From: Cinclus cinclus
Taxonomy: Eukaryota; Chordata; Aves; Passeriformes; Cinclidae
DNA length: 64,000 nucleotides
Assembly (NCBI RefSeq): GCF_963662255.1
Contig: NC_085046.1
Coordinates: 97,295,324 to 97,359,323, forward strand
Direction of reading: 5' to 3'
Every line of letters starts with the position of its first letter. Position 1 is the stretch's first letter. Under the pieces are notes generated by a model that saw only the letters and a list, made by a program, of their open reading frames with translations, had not been told where the DNA came from and searched no databases. The translations under genes and the position numbers were made by a program. Of the stretch, positions 39,621 to 50,530 are shown one piece after another.

Positions 39621-41104
39621 GTAAAATATTTACTTCTACAGAGAAGTGTCAGGAGAATTTTGAAAAATTCTCAGTAATTTCTTTGCAACTCTAGGCAGCA
39701 GCAGTGCTTATCTGTCAAAAGCCTAATGAGCACTGGGCTGTAATAGCTGGAACTTGGATAGGGCATATTGCAAAGCAATGTGGATTTGTGAGGAAGAAGG
39801 AAGGCTATAGAGTCTTCCTGGCTGCCAGAGGTAATCCCATGTTTGCGGGAGAGGCATAGTTCAGCACATGCAATTGAACGCATCTTGGTTTTTGACAGGC
39901 TTTGTCTGTGTATTTGTTTGTTTGCTGCTCTTTTGATTGTAAATATACTACAAATGATCTGAAGACAGATTTTTTTTGTGCACTAGTAAAACAAAGGGGA
40001 AAAATATTTGAAACTGAAGGCTCCATGTTTGTTGACAATAAGATAGAAATCTATCAACTGCCATGTCTTCTGGAAATGAAAACATGCTAGAAATATGCTA
40101 ACTGCTGAATTTTTCTTTGAAGCATTTCTGATGGCAAGTACCTCATGTTAAATGGATGAATATTTTTTTGCTCTTACACTTATTGCTTTTCAGTAGTGCT
40201 ATTTAGAAAACACTCTTGAGTGCATTTTTCTTTCTGTAAATACTGCATTCCTGTGAGTCAAAATAATACTGCTCACATGTGCCAAGGATATCTGTTGTGT
40301 GCATTATGAAAAAAAAAATTGTCAGTTGATATACACCACCTCCATACAGATGTTTGTAACTTCATAAAGTCCCCTAAACAAACCAAAGTATTTGCGCAAC
40401 AAATAAATTGTTGAAGTTATACTACAGATTGTTATGGACACCCTCATAATGGTCACTAAGGTGGGATTCTGAATGAGCCCAAGACAAATTAATGACTCAC
40501 AAGCATTGTCAGGGCCAACTTTGGGCACTGGAAGCAGAGGCAGTTGCCTAGGCAATAAAACCAGAGTGGACAGGACAATATCCATAGTTTAATTATCTTC
40601 TTTAAGAAGATCTTTAATTACCTTCTTTCTGTAGCTATGCTACATGTCTGGAAACACACTTGGTTGGCTAACATAAGATCAGGGTGTTTGGGCTAGGAGT
40701 TACTGCTATGCAGAAGCATGGCAGGAGAAAAGAGGCAGTAAGAGTGACATGAAATTCTGTTGTCACATTTCAGCCCTACTTCTTCTCCCTGCATCTTCTT
40801 TTACTGCCAGATTTGACACCCCACACTTAGAAGTGGCAAAATTAATTTTTGTCTTATGTTCCTGGAGGTCTCGAGCTGCTTCCCAAACCAGTTATGTTCG
40901 CAGAACAGAAAGTAATTCAATTGCCATTATAAGAAACCTATTTACATGATCTTTATAAATGTCCACTGTATTTTTCCACTTTTCTAGATGAACAAATGTC
41001 ATAAAAGAATGTCTGATGTGATGAAAAATTTGTATTTTAAGACCTTTGACTATCTCCTGATAGTTCTTTTAGCATCAAATTTGATAATATCTTTTGAGAA
41101 GTAT

Positions 41105-41235
41105 ATCTGGTCTTAATTAAAGACTTCAATTACAGCTAATCCATCATATACTTTTAAAAACTCTTCCAGTCTTAATTACAAACACTGTTAATAATTAAAA
41201 ACTCATATATCATTAAAGTTCAAGCTTCAGGTTTC
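41105..41235. promoter_or_regulatory. Candidate homeodomain-motif cluster
   Basis: Closely spaced TAATTA/TTAATTA-type cores (CTTAATTAAAG, CAATTACAGCTAATCC, CTTAATTACAAAC, AATAATTAAAAAC). AT-rich background makes chance clustering common. Confidence 0.2.
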
Positions 41236-44200
41236 AGCTATCTGATAATTTCATTCCTCTTGCTATTAATATAAAAACCCTCCAGCATGACCTCTCTGTG
41301 TAGGGATCTATAGACTGATTAACTTGCATCCTAACTTTATCCTCCAAAATTTAAATAAGAGTCTTCTCTTTAACATGGGTCAGCTAGGAACCATCCACTT
41401 CCCTGAAGTAACATTCAGGCTAATTTTTGATGTATCAGCTTAGATCCCAGGAGGAACAGCTTCATTAATAGAGCATGTTATCTATTCCAGTTAGCTAAGC
41501 TTGTTACAGCTGGCTTGGGTACCTGTGTGCAGAGGTGCACAGTGTTATTATATAGACATAATCAGTCTCTCTGGCAGTGTACTCAGAATAACAAATGGAA
41601 ATGATACATTAAAAGAAGCCCACAGGCCAAAATACATTAGCTGGGAAAATGGCAATAAAAGTAGAAACTTCCCAAATTTAGTCTTTGAATTTTCTGTATG
41701 AAATTCAATGGAATTTAATGCACACCCTGGGTTCTAGGTTGTGAGAGTCACTGTGCTGTCTATAATCCAGCCTAAGTCACTGGTATATGTACTGGTATAT
41801 TGTGATGATGTTAATATTTCTGCATAACTTTCCTGGCATGACTCAAAGTACTTAACATTCAGCAAAACAAATGTTAAAATTGACTGGTAACTCTAAGAAC
41901 TTGAGAATTTAATTTTTACAATAACATAGAAAAGTATTTGCAACAATGAGCTCTTACTTCAGAGGTCTGATAGACTATATTTTCAACATTTTTAATGTCT
42001 GACATTCAAAATTTTCAGGCTCCTCTGTATGATTAAAAATATTGCTCTCCTCCTACAGAGCAAAACAACAGAATTAAGAGTGGAAGGATTCAACCAAGTT
42101 ACAAAATTGTTTACCTTAAAGTAATCTCCAAAGATGTGTTCTTTACTACTTCCTATCTTCAGATATATTATTGCCTATGCCAGGCAAACTAAACTGAGAA
42201 AGATATTTTAGCTGAAAACTAATAATTATTTTGTCAGGTAAGATCTCTGCAAAACCAGTCCTCTTACCTGGTTCATCACATCCTTGGAAAAGGGGGAGAT
42301 GGGAATACTCAACCAGGTATGACAAGAGTTGCAAATTGCCTCATGAATGTTAAAATTCTTGTAGAAACACACCCTTGAGTAGAACTTCATAGTAATTTAG
42401 TTAAATCTCATAGGGCTGTGCAAAATAAGATATCCCACTGAGGTGGATGAATGTGGCCTTTATTGACATAAAATCACTTAGAATGTGTAGGCAGAATGGG
42501 TTAAGTATAATTTGAATTCAGGGTGCTGTGCTGCAAACCGAGATACCCCATTTTAACCTGAGACCTTGCCTGTTTCCCTGTGATAATGACTGTACTAATA
42601 CATGCTGCTTTGTCTGACATTCCGTATAATATACTACTCTTTGTTCAAGTAAATACAGTGTTTGAATTCTTTGTGACGTAAATCATCTTAATTGTTTAAG
42701 TTATAAATAGCAAACCCAAGAGAAACTATTAATCACTCCTACCAACCTGAGCATACCCATATGAGTTGTAATCTGTAGCTTTCCTGTTTTGCAATGCTTC
42801 TAAAGCTGCTAAATATAAGCCTCTACAGTAGTATAATGAAAAGAACTACAAAAAATATGCTTAGTTAAGATTTGTAGTTGTACCTTTTCACTATAATGTA
42901 TAATTTAGTATCTCCTTAATCATATAATTTGGAGACAATGGTGGAGATCATAAGAGTATTTGTTTTCAGTCTTATGATTTAATTGCTGCCTCTGTAGGTT
43001 CTGCTTGTCCAGTAAGAATATTTTTCATTATTCCTCATGGGCTGAACAATATATTTAAAAATATCTTTGGGCTAATTCTAATTTATGGTTTCTAGAGAGT
43101 AAGAATACTATATTAATAACTGCTGGTGAAAGGACCCCAGCGGTGGGGTACTGGGATTTAGGCCCAAATACAGAGCTTATGAAGTCAGGAGAAAGACATG
43201 AACATCATCGATGGGGCTTATATTAGGATTGTAAAACTACAGCTGAGATATTTCTGCTGAAATGAATGGAAAAAAAAAAGGGGGGGATTTGTTACCAATA
43301 TTTGTTACTTTGCTACCAAAATCAATGGAGAGGTATGCTTCCATGCATTGATTCTTCACCTGTGACCTCTACCTGCAATCCAAGGGTAGAATCCTATATA
43401 CAGCAGTATTATATAAATCTTATCTACCTCAGAAGATTATAATGTTGAGTTTTTCTCTGGTCCGAATTGTAGCATGTATTTGATCATGCATATGTCTAGT
43501 TAATGTACCCCACTGAGTTTCAAAACTTAATGCCTGGTAAACTGTGTTTTTATGTTGGTTTGTTTTTCTGGATTTTATTTTGCAGTGGAGAGTTAAATGT
43601 CAAGAATTGAATAGATTGTCAAGATGCTGGGTCAATGAAAAGGTGACTTTTTTCCTCTTGCACTCTTTTGGGTTTTGTGTTAGGATTAATTTACCTACAT
43701 ACTGTGCTTAATATGTCAATCTCTAGCAGGTTGAAAAACACAATCAGCCAGCCTTAAATACTCAAATGCTTCCACAAATACAACATTTGTAGCATTAATC
43801 TTCTTTCTCTGCCTGCTGATGAGTTTTCATAGCGAAATACTTGCTTCAATGTAGATGTGCACAGATATTACTCCAATGAATTTGATACCCTAAGAACTTG
43901 GCTTTGTGCTGTTCTGACCAACTGCTGAGAACCTTCTCCAGATCCCACCACTGTACACAGCATCATCCCTGATGGTTTTAAGCCACTTCCACAGATTGTT
44001 TGATTAAAATGCTAATAAAGTACAAATAGTCCCATTTGCTTCATACGCGACATCTGAGGTACTCACAAATGGATTTAAAATTACCCCTGTATACAGCTGA
44101 CATTTTTAAGGGGCAGTTTAACATCTACTTAAGCTGGCCAAAAACTGTGCTGCCCCACTGAGTCTGCAGGACCAATTCTGTAGCAAAGAGACTGCCTACT

Positions 44201-46377
44201 GCTTGAGCACAAAGGGGCTGGCAGGAGCACACAGCTGGGACAGAGGAGAGCAGTAGCACAGCTTTTGGCAGTTGCTCCACTGACACTGGGCACTTTTCAG
44301 CCTCTTCAGTCATACAGTGATGGAGAATTGCACTAAGGAGAGTCTTTGAAATATGGGAAAACATGTCACTGCCTTTTATGCTTTGTTTGCACAGTGTGAT
44401 AAACATGTTAATTTTCAGCTTTAATAAAACCGGGCTATTCTTACCTGGCTTGCGTTTTGTTGCTGTTGCTTTTAGTTAGTTACCATAACTAAATGAAAAA
44501 AAAACATAAATAAAATACCAATATACTACAAAAATAGTGTCACAACATGCTCTTTTCTGTTTGATCTACTCTCTAATTCCCCTGAAATCACTTGATCCTC
44601 AAAAGACAGAAACTTTGATATCAATTGTTTATATACTTTATCTTTCACCCACTTTTATTTGTCACGTTCATCAGTAACACCAGATTTCTCCCTCCAGAAC
44701 TAACGGTCTTGCAATGTGGAGTTTGTATTTATTGCTGCCAGGTGGGGTTATACAAAGAGGAAATGGACCTGGATATTTCAAAAAGAAGTGTCATAGTCAA
44801 CCAAGAGACACAATTTGGAGGAATATTCTTTTCTCTGAGAATGTGGTATACACTTTGTTCCATTACCTGTTTATTATAAAACTTGTGAGCTATTCCTGGG
44901 TGGCAGAGGGTCTAACTTCTTCCCTCTAATACAATTAATTTATGTGTGCAAGTTTCTATGTGTAATTACATTATTGAAAGGGAACATGATTTCACAGGAT
45001 GCCCCTAGTTTGAAACAAAAACATCCTGTTTGCTGAAACAGACAAGAAATTAGGCCATTTGAAAGTTGAGAGATTGTGGTTATCATCCTTAAAGGGGAAA
45101 AAAAAAAAATCACCCATGTTTTCTTTGTGAAAGGTGGGTCCTCTGACAACAGACTAATGCTTTAAAGTGGATCCTCATTGCCACTGCATTATTTTACACT
45201 ATTTTTTCATTTTTCTATTGTAAAAGAAGGAACTGTTGAATGAGTGTTTCAAGAATTCACAGTTAATTAGGTCTTTGAGTAGATTCAGATTAAGAAAAGT
45301 CTATCTTTCCATGTATAGTAAGGTTGATTAATGAAATAAACACCAAGCCCTGCCAATATGGAAAGACTTCTGGGTGGTCAAGAACTCTCACCCAAACTTG
45401 ATGCCTCTGAAATAAAACCTCTACTTTAAGCATAGGAATTTATGTACTTGTCCTACTTGAGGAGTTAGAAGTTTCAAGAGTTCACCACCACTGGAACCTA
45501 ATTATCTCAACCCAGACACTTCCGAAATACCTGGCTCTTTTTGTGAATGTTGATGAACATCTCATATTTGACAGCAGCACCACGTTCATGTATGAACTTA
45601 TGAATTATTATTCTATTTGACACTGGCAAGTATTTTGTTGCAGTCCAGCTGACTGTTCCACTCTTCACTTCCATCTGTTAGCACTTGGCCTGTACTCAGG
45701 GAAAATAGCACTATTAGCATTTTCAAGATCATTCAGATGGCTGATCTTGCTATCAGTGCAGAATGCTATCCCTGAAGCAGTACACCACAGCATGTCACCA
45801 ACAATGACCCGTGATTTCTTGCACTAAGAAATTGATGTGACGTCACTTTCCCATGACTCAAAACTTATTACTCTGTTACAGTGTCTTATTCTTGCTGATA
45901 GCCCATAAGCCTTGCTTTTCAGCTAGTCCTAGTTATGAAGATTATTTGAAAAGGTAATAATATAATGCAATTTGTTGCCAGATGGTGTCTCTACAAATAA
46001 AAACATAAACAGTAACTTTTAACAGCTACTTCACAATTAACAGTTGTTCTGAAGGTGACCCTGATTTTAGTGACCACTCTTTAAACAGCATAATGCAATA
46101 AGGTAAGACGGAATGCCAATATAATTCAGACTCATTTTGAGCAAAAGAGTTGGTTGCAAACCAGAGTCACTGTTTGTAATTACCTTAATCCAGCTCCTTT
46201 GAAGTTTGCTTCACTTAACTGTTTACCCTTTATACCAGTTGTATCCAAATTTTTGGTTTTGTTCTTGAGTTGTAGTATAGTTACTATGTAACCCTGCTGA
46301 CTATAGAAAATTACCCATAAAAAAAAAAGAATAATAGTTTTGCTGCTATTGGTTTTATGTTGTAGTCTGCGCCTGCT

Positions 46378-46452
46378 TTTTGTTGGGTTTTTGGTTAGGT
46401 TGTAGGTTTTTTATTTTTTTTTTTGGTTTGGGTTTTTTGTTTGTTTGTTTTT
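46378..46452. repeat. T/G-rich tract
   Basis: TTGGGTTTTTGG and GTTTGTTTG units over about 75 bases. Confidence 0.75.
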
Positions 46453-47699
46453 GATGGGTTGTATTTGAAACAAAGTAACTTGAAACAAACTAAGCAGCCT
46501 GAACTGTTTGAAATACATGGTTAAAGACATTCCTGCTTTACAATTTGCTTAGCAAAAAAAAATGAGTGAACTATTTTTCCAGTGCATCTTTGTAAATGTG
46601 AAAAAGCTGCCACAGAAAAAGTGAAATGCCATACAAATGCCTTCATTGCTTTATAAATAAGACTTTTTCCAAATGGTACCATTTGTGAATGTATGGGGCC
46701 AGTGAATAAATCAAGTTCATGTTTCTCCACAAATACCACACTGCAATTGAACACTGTATATGTAATGATCTCAGCACAGGTCCCAGGGAGCGAGGAAAGC
46801 TCTTGGGAGAGCTTTACTCTTGCTTTTATCCTAAGTCCTACATATATTCTGCTCATTCTGAATTGCCTGACAATTTATGGGGAAAGTCATTCTCCAAGAC
46901 TTTATATATGTTCCGGAATGGGCCAGCCTTGGGAAAAAATGTAATGGGTACAATAAGAATAGAAGACTTGGGAGGTCTTCATTTGTAGTGTATTCCACTC
47001 AGTTTCTACAGCCTTAAAGGGGAATGTGGCCTCTATGGTTGCTTTACATTTTCTTTTGCTCTCCTCCTGGAATAACTTCCCTGGTAGTATAAAAAGGCAC
47101 AACTGTGAAAGATTCAAGGTCAGGGAATTATGTGCTGATCTTTGTTCATTATGCAAATTACTTCTGATGGGAAGATATGATCCAACAATAATCAGTATCT
47201 TTCCCTTTTAAGCTAAATCTATAGGGCACATCTGAGAGATTAGGATGGTTCTAGGCACACTTCATCACTAATGTAAATGTGCATAATTTAATAATTTAAT
47301 CCTTCTAAGTTGCACTCTGTAGCACAAAGAAACCGAATCAGTATCCATAATGTATGGCCTTTATATATTCATATATTCATTTCCAGATAGTTACACATTC
47401 AGTAGCTTAAGCAATACTTAAATATGCCACTGTATTTTCTAGGTATGGGGGCAAATAAAAAAATAGAAGAATATAGGCTATGCCTTGGAAAAAGTTATGC
47501 TTACTGAGATGATTAAAACCCACATCCTTTGAAGTACAGATTATAAACATAATAAGCAGTAACACCCAAAATCTCACACCCTTTTGTTTCCTGCAGTCGA
47601 CTACCGAAGAACAGCTTGGTCACAAACATCAGGTCACAAAACCAAGCTCTGAAAGTCATCACCGTCAACCCAAGCTGATTCAAACCCGAGAACGGTGCT

Positions 47700-49200
47700 A
47701 TACCTCTTGGATTTTGTGGGCAGACCACAGCACCAGGGGGGCAGGCCAGTATTTTCTGCTGACCCTTCAGCGCACCACTGACGGTGACCGCGATGAGTGG
47801 CAGAGGACTTTACTCCTCATGATGCCTCTGTATTCAGAAGCCTTCAGCTGAAGCTGAATGAGGACCATTTTAACGCATCGCATAAAACAACGCAGGAACG
47901 CAGTTATAAAGAAGCGTGACGGCCACAAACAAAAGCGGCTGGTGCGCATCCCCGCGGTCCCTGAGACACGGGCACTGCTAGGTACTTATGCCGCTCTCAC
48001 AAAGTTGTCACCCACAGGAGCGGCGGCCCCTGACGCCCAGCCCAGCCCTGCCCAGCCCAACCCAGCCCTGAGGAGCTCGCCGACCTCCGGGCAGCCCCCG
48101 ACCACTGCCCCGGCCGGGAGCTGTGGGGCCCGGTCCGCGGCGGGGCGGTGGCTGTCGGCCGGTCAGGGGGTGACCCACCGCGGCAGCTTTTCTTCCACGA
48201 GCCCACTTGTACCTCCTGAGCTCCCCGCACCGGGACCCGCTCCACCGGGTCCCCGCGGTCTCTCGCCTCCCCCCGCCGCCTGCGCCGCTGCCAGGCGCGG
48301 ACCCCCCCGCTCCGGCCCCGGCCCTGCCCCCGGGCGCTCCCGCCGAGCCCCGCTCCGCTCCGCCGGCAGCCCAGGCGCGGGGCCGGCGGGGGCATCCGCG
48401 GCCGGGAGCGGGGCTGGGCTGGGAGCCGGGAGCAGCGCCCGCCGCCGCAGGGAAGAGCCTGCGGGAGCCACGGAGGAGCCGGCAGCCCGCCCGCCGCCGA
48501 GCTCAGCGCGGAGCGTCGGCACATCCCCGTTCCGCCGGGGGCGGCTCTGCCAACCCCCCCGCCGCCTGCCCGCCTCTCTCCCTCTCTCATTCCCTCCCTC
48601 CTTCCTTCCCTCCCCGCCCCTCCGGAGCGACATCCCTGCGAGTTTGCCTGTCTGCCCGCGCCCGTCGCTGAGCGCTCGCCGCCGCATCTCCTTCTCCATC
48701 AACTCCTGGGAGCCGCCAGCGGCGGGAGGGCAGGGAGCAGAAGTTGCGGCCAGCCCGGGTGGAAAAGTAGCGGCACAGCGGAAGAGGCCGGAGCCGAGCG
48801 CAGCCCGGCCCGGCCCAACCGAGCGGGGCCGGCGCAGCGGCCGCCACCCGCAGCCCCCGGCCGGGGCTGGCCCCGCACCCCGGGCCGCGCCAGCAGGGGC
48901 AGAGCGACGCAGCCCCGCGGGATCGGGCGCGGACCGGCCGCGGTAAGAAGGGGCTGGGCTGGGGGGCGGCGGCACCGCGGTCCTCGCCGAAACTTGTCCA
49001 AGTTGTGCGGCCCCGGCGCGGGCAGGGGCGCGGCGGCGGCGAGCGCCCTCTGGCGGGCTCGGTGCGGGCGGCGCGGCGGGGCCCGCGGCTCGGTCCCGTC
49101 CATCTCCCGGCTCCGTCCCGTCCGCCGGCTCGGTCCCGTTCGCTGGGTTTCCCCCTTCCCACCGCCCTTCTGCCCGCAGAGCCGCTCGCCTGGTGTAAAT
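47700..49200 (+). promoter_or_regulatory. CpG island with probable DSEL promoter and TATA-less start region
   Basis: Composition changes sharply from AT-rich flanks to very GC- and CpG-rich sequence, densest at 48000-49150. GC boxes are visible, for example GGGGCGG at 48142-48148, with others near 48536 and 48611 (reverse orientation). An NRF1-like GCGCATGC lies at 49203-49210, just past the island core, and a weaker TGCGCATC near 47943. I see no convincing TATA box. The island lies 1.3-2.8 kb upstream of the DSEL start and contains a good splice donor, so it fits a housekeeping-type promoter for DSEL. CpG-island promoters often fire both ways, so an antisense transcript is possible, but nothing here proves one. 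Island edges are judged by eye. Confidence 0.85.
48550..48942 (+). other. DSEL: Probable DSEL non-coding exon 1 (3' boundary predicted, 5' end unknown)
   Basis: The boundary is inferred from a strong donor, CG|GTAAGAAG, with GT at 48943-48944 inside the CpG island. The 5' end given is only a placeholder, since the start site cannot be read from sequence. The exon would be non-coding: the next start in frame with the recognised protein is at 50521. A one-leader-exon structure with a small first intron fits what I recall of mammalian DSEL. Cap-selected or long RNA reads would settle it. Confidence 0.5.
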
Positions 49201-49550
49201 ACGCGCATGCTTTTATCTTAATTCGAGCTGAATTGAATTTCGGTGGCGTGTGTCAGATTTATTTCCATGAGCAGCTCCTGCATAACTGGAAAATATTCCC
49301 TGAGACCTCATGTTCACGCTGGAAATGGTGAAATAAAGCGAGCTTAAGCAGCCACTCTGAACTGCTCTTTTGCCAAGAGTAAATTTTGTGGAACTTTGAA
49401 AATGCTCCTTTTGTTTTGTGATTTCCTTAAAAGTAAAGGTAAATCAGCTCATCTTTCCTGTAAACTTAGCAGCACTTTCTTAACCAAAGTACTTTAAATA
49501 TGTTCTGACATCTACACAGCCTCAGAGAACTTTTGTTTCTGTTTCCACAG
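48943..49550 (+). other. DSEL: Predicted DSEL 5' UTR intron 1 (about 608 bases)
   Basis: The donor GTAAGAAG at 48943 pairs with the pyrimidine-rich acceptor TTTCTGTTTCCACAG ending at 49550. Both match consensus well, and the intron runs from the CpG-rich first exon into AT-rich leader sequence. It is short for a vertebrate first intron. The prediction rests on motifs only; an alternative donor in the island could be used instead. Confidence 0.55.
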
Positions 49551-50520
49551 AAAGAACCTGCATGCGAAGTGAAAGGAAACCTGAAACTTCTCTACTTACA
49601 ACAAAGTATTGGCTTCCTGCCTCTTTCACATATTTTCCTTTTGCATCATAATGGAAGGAGTAGGATTTTTGGAATCATCGAGGCCAAATTTGGGCATCGC
49701 TAGCTGAGGAAAAGATTAAAAAAGACTTGAAAATATGTCAACATGACTCTTAATTCAGATGCATCTGTCACAGAGAGGAATAGTGGTTAAAAGCAGTTTT
49801 CATCAAGAGGATCTAATGGAGGATCTATACTGATTTTATTTTTATTATTGTTTTTCTTTCCATCCCTTCATGAATCCCAAAAGAGAATGATGGAAAGAGT
49901 GTGTAAGGAAATTGAGAAAGGGTAAAGACTGAAGACAGTAACTTCAGTTTTGGAGTCTGTTTTTCAAGTGTTGTATATTCCCTATTTTATCAAATCTAAC
50001 ACATTGTTTTGAATAAATATTATAATTTTGTGATCAGTGGAGTTTTTGTCAGCTCTAAAAGTGGAATTTGGGCTGATTGAAAGCTTTAAGCTTATTGAAA
50101 AAGCAAACGTATGACTCCAATTCCCTTTCCAGATCATGCTTTTCAGGTTACCTAGAGATAGTGTTTCAGTCTGTTACTGTGCAGTCGACCTGTGCTTAAT
50201 ATGCATATCTTAGAGATTTTACTTTTTTCCCTGATTTTTGCATTTATGTTTGTAGTGTTGTATTTGAGAAAAGTGTGAACAGACAAGGCACCTGAGATTT
50301 AACTTTTCTAGAGCCTTGTCATTTCAGTGTTGTATCTCAGATTACAAGTAGCCTTTGTTGTAATGCACAGTATACAGTAAGTATTTTCTCATAAAAATAT
50401 GCTTTAAGATTTTTTTTTTGTTTTTGTTTTGTTTTTTAACAAACTGGATGAAAGTTTGATATTTGAACATCATTTTGTGAAGAAATGTATGGCTGTGGAA
50501 GAAGAGCTGCCTAATGGATC
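49551..50520 (+). other. DSEL: Predicted DSEL 5' leader part of exon 2
   Basis: About 970 bases between the predicted acceptor and the DSEL start. They are AT-rich, with many stops in all frames and several upstream ATGs, and a T-rich tract at about 50411-50438. No good internal donor/acceptor pair of sensible intron size is apparent. A donor-like CAGTAAGT near 50374 has no acceptor far enough away before the start codon. I therefore read it as one continuous untranslated leader, but a further small intron cannot be excluded. Confidence 0.5.
50485..50514 (+). promoter_or_regulatory. Upstream ORF 1 in the DSEL leader
   Basis: ATG at 50485 opens nine codons (MYGCGRRAA) and ends with TAA at 50512-50514, six bases before the DSEL ATG. 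It is in the same frame as DSEL, so the stop also rules out an N-terminal extension. Such close uORFs usually lower initiation at the main start; whether this one is used is unknown. Confidence 0.5.
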
Positions 50521-50530
50521 ATGGCTCTGA
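50489..50530 (+). promoter_or_regulatory. Upstream ORF 2 overlapping the DSEL start codon
   Basis: ATG at 50489 (context GTATGG, +4 G) reads 13 codons ([13 protein letters not shown]) and stops at TGA 50528-50530, ten bases past the first base of the DSEL ATG. It is out of frame with DSEL. Ribosomes using it would terminate just inside DSEL, so it should reduce DSEL output unless leaky scanning or reinitiation occurs. This is read directly from sequence; the effect is inferred. Confidence 0.5.

Larger units (their letters stand above)
36276..47699. other. Intergenic desert upstream of the DSEL promoter, no gene seen
   Basis: Mostly unique AT-rich sequence with T/G-rich tracts (37.9 and 46.4 kb) and the two regulatory candidates at 39.3-39.6 and 41.1 kb. 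CpGs begin to rise from about 47595. Confidence 0.65.

Noticed and set aside
47858..48946. 362-codon plus-strand open frame in the CpG island, and long minus-strand frames at 47997-49208
   Set aside because: Low-complexity Pro/Ala/Gly/Arg composition in several overlapping frames is expected from GC-rich DNA lacking stops. The frame ends at the predicted splice donor and resembles no domain.
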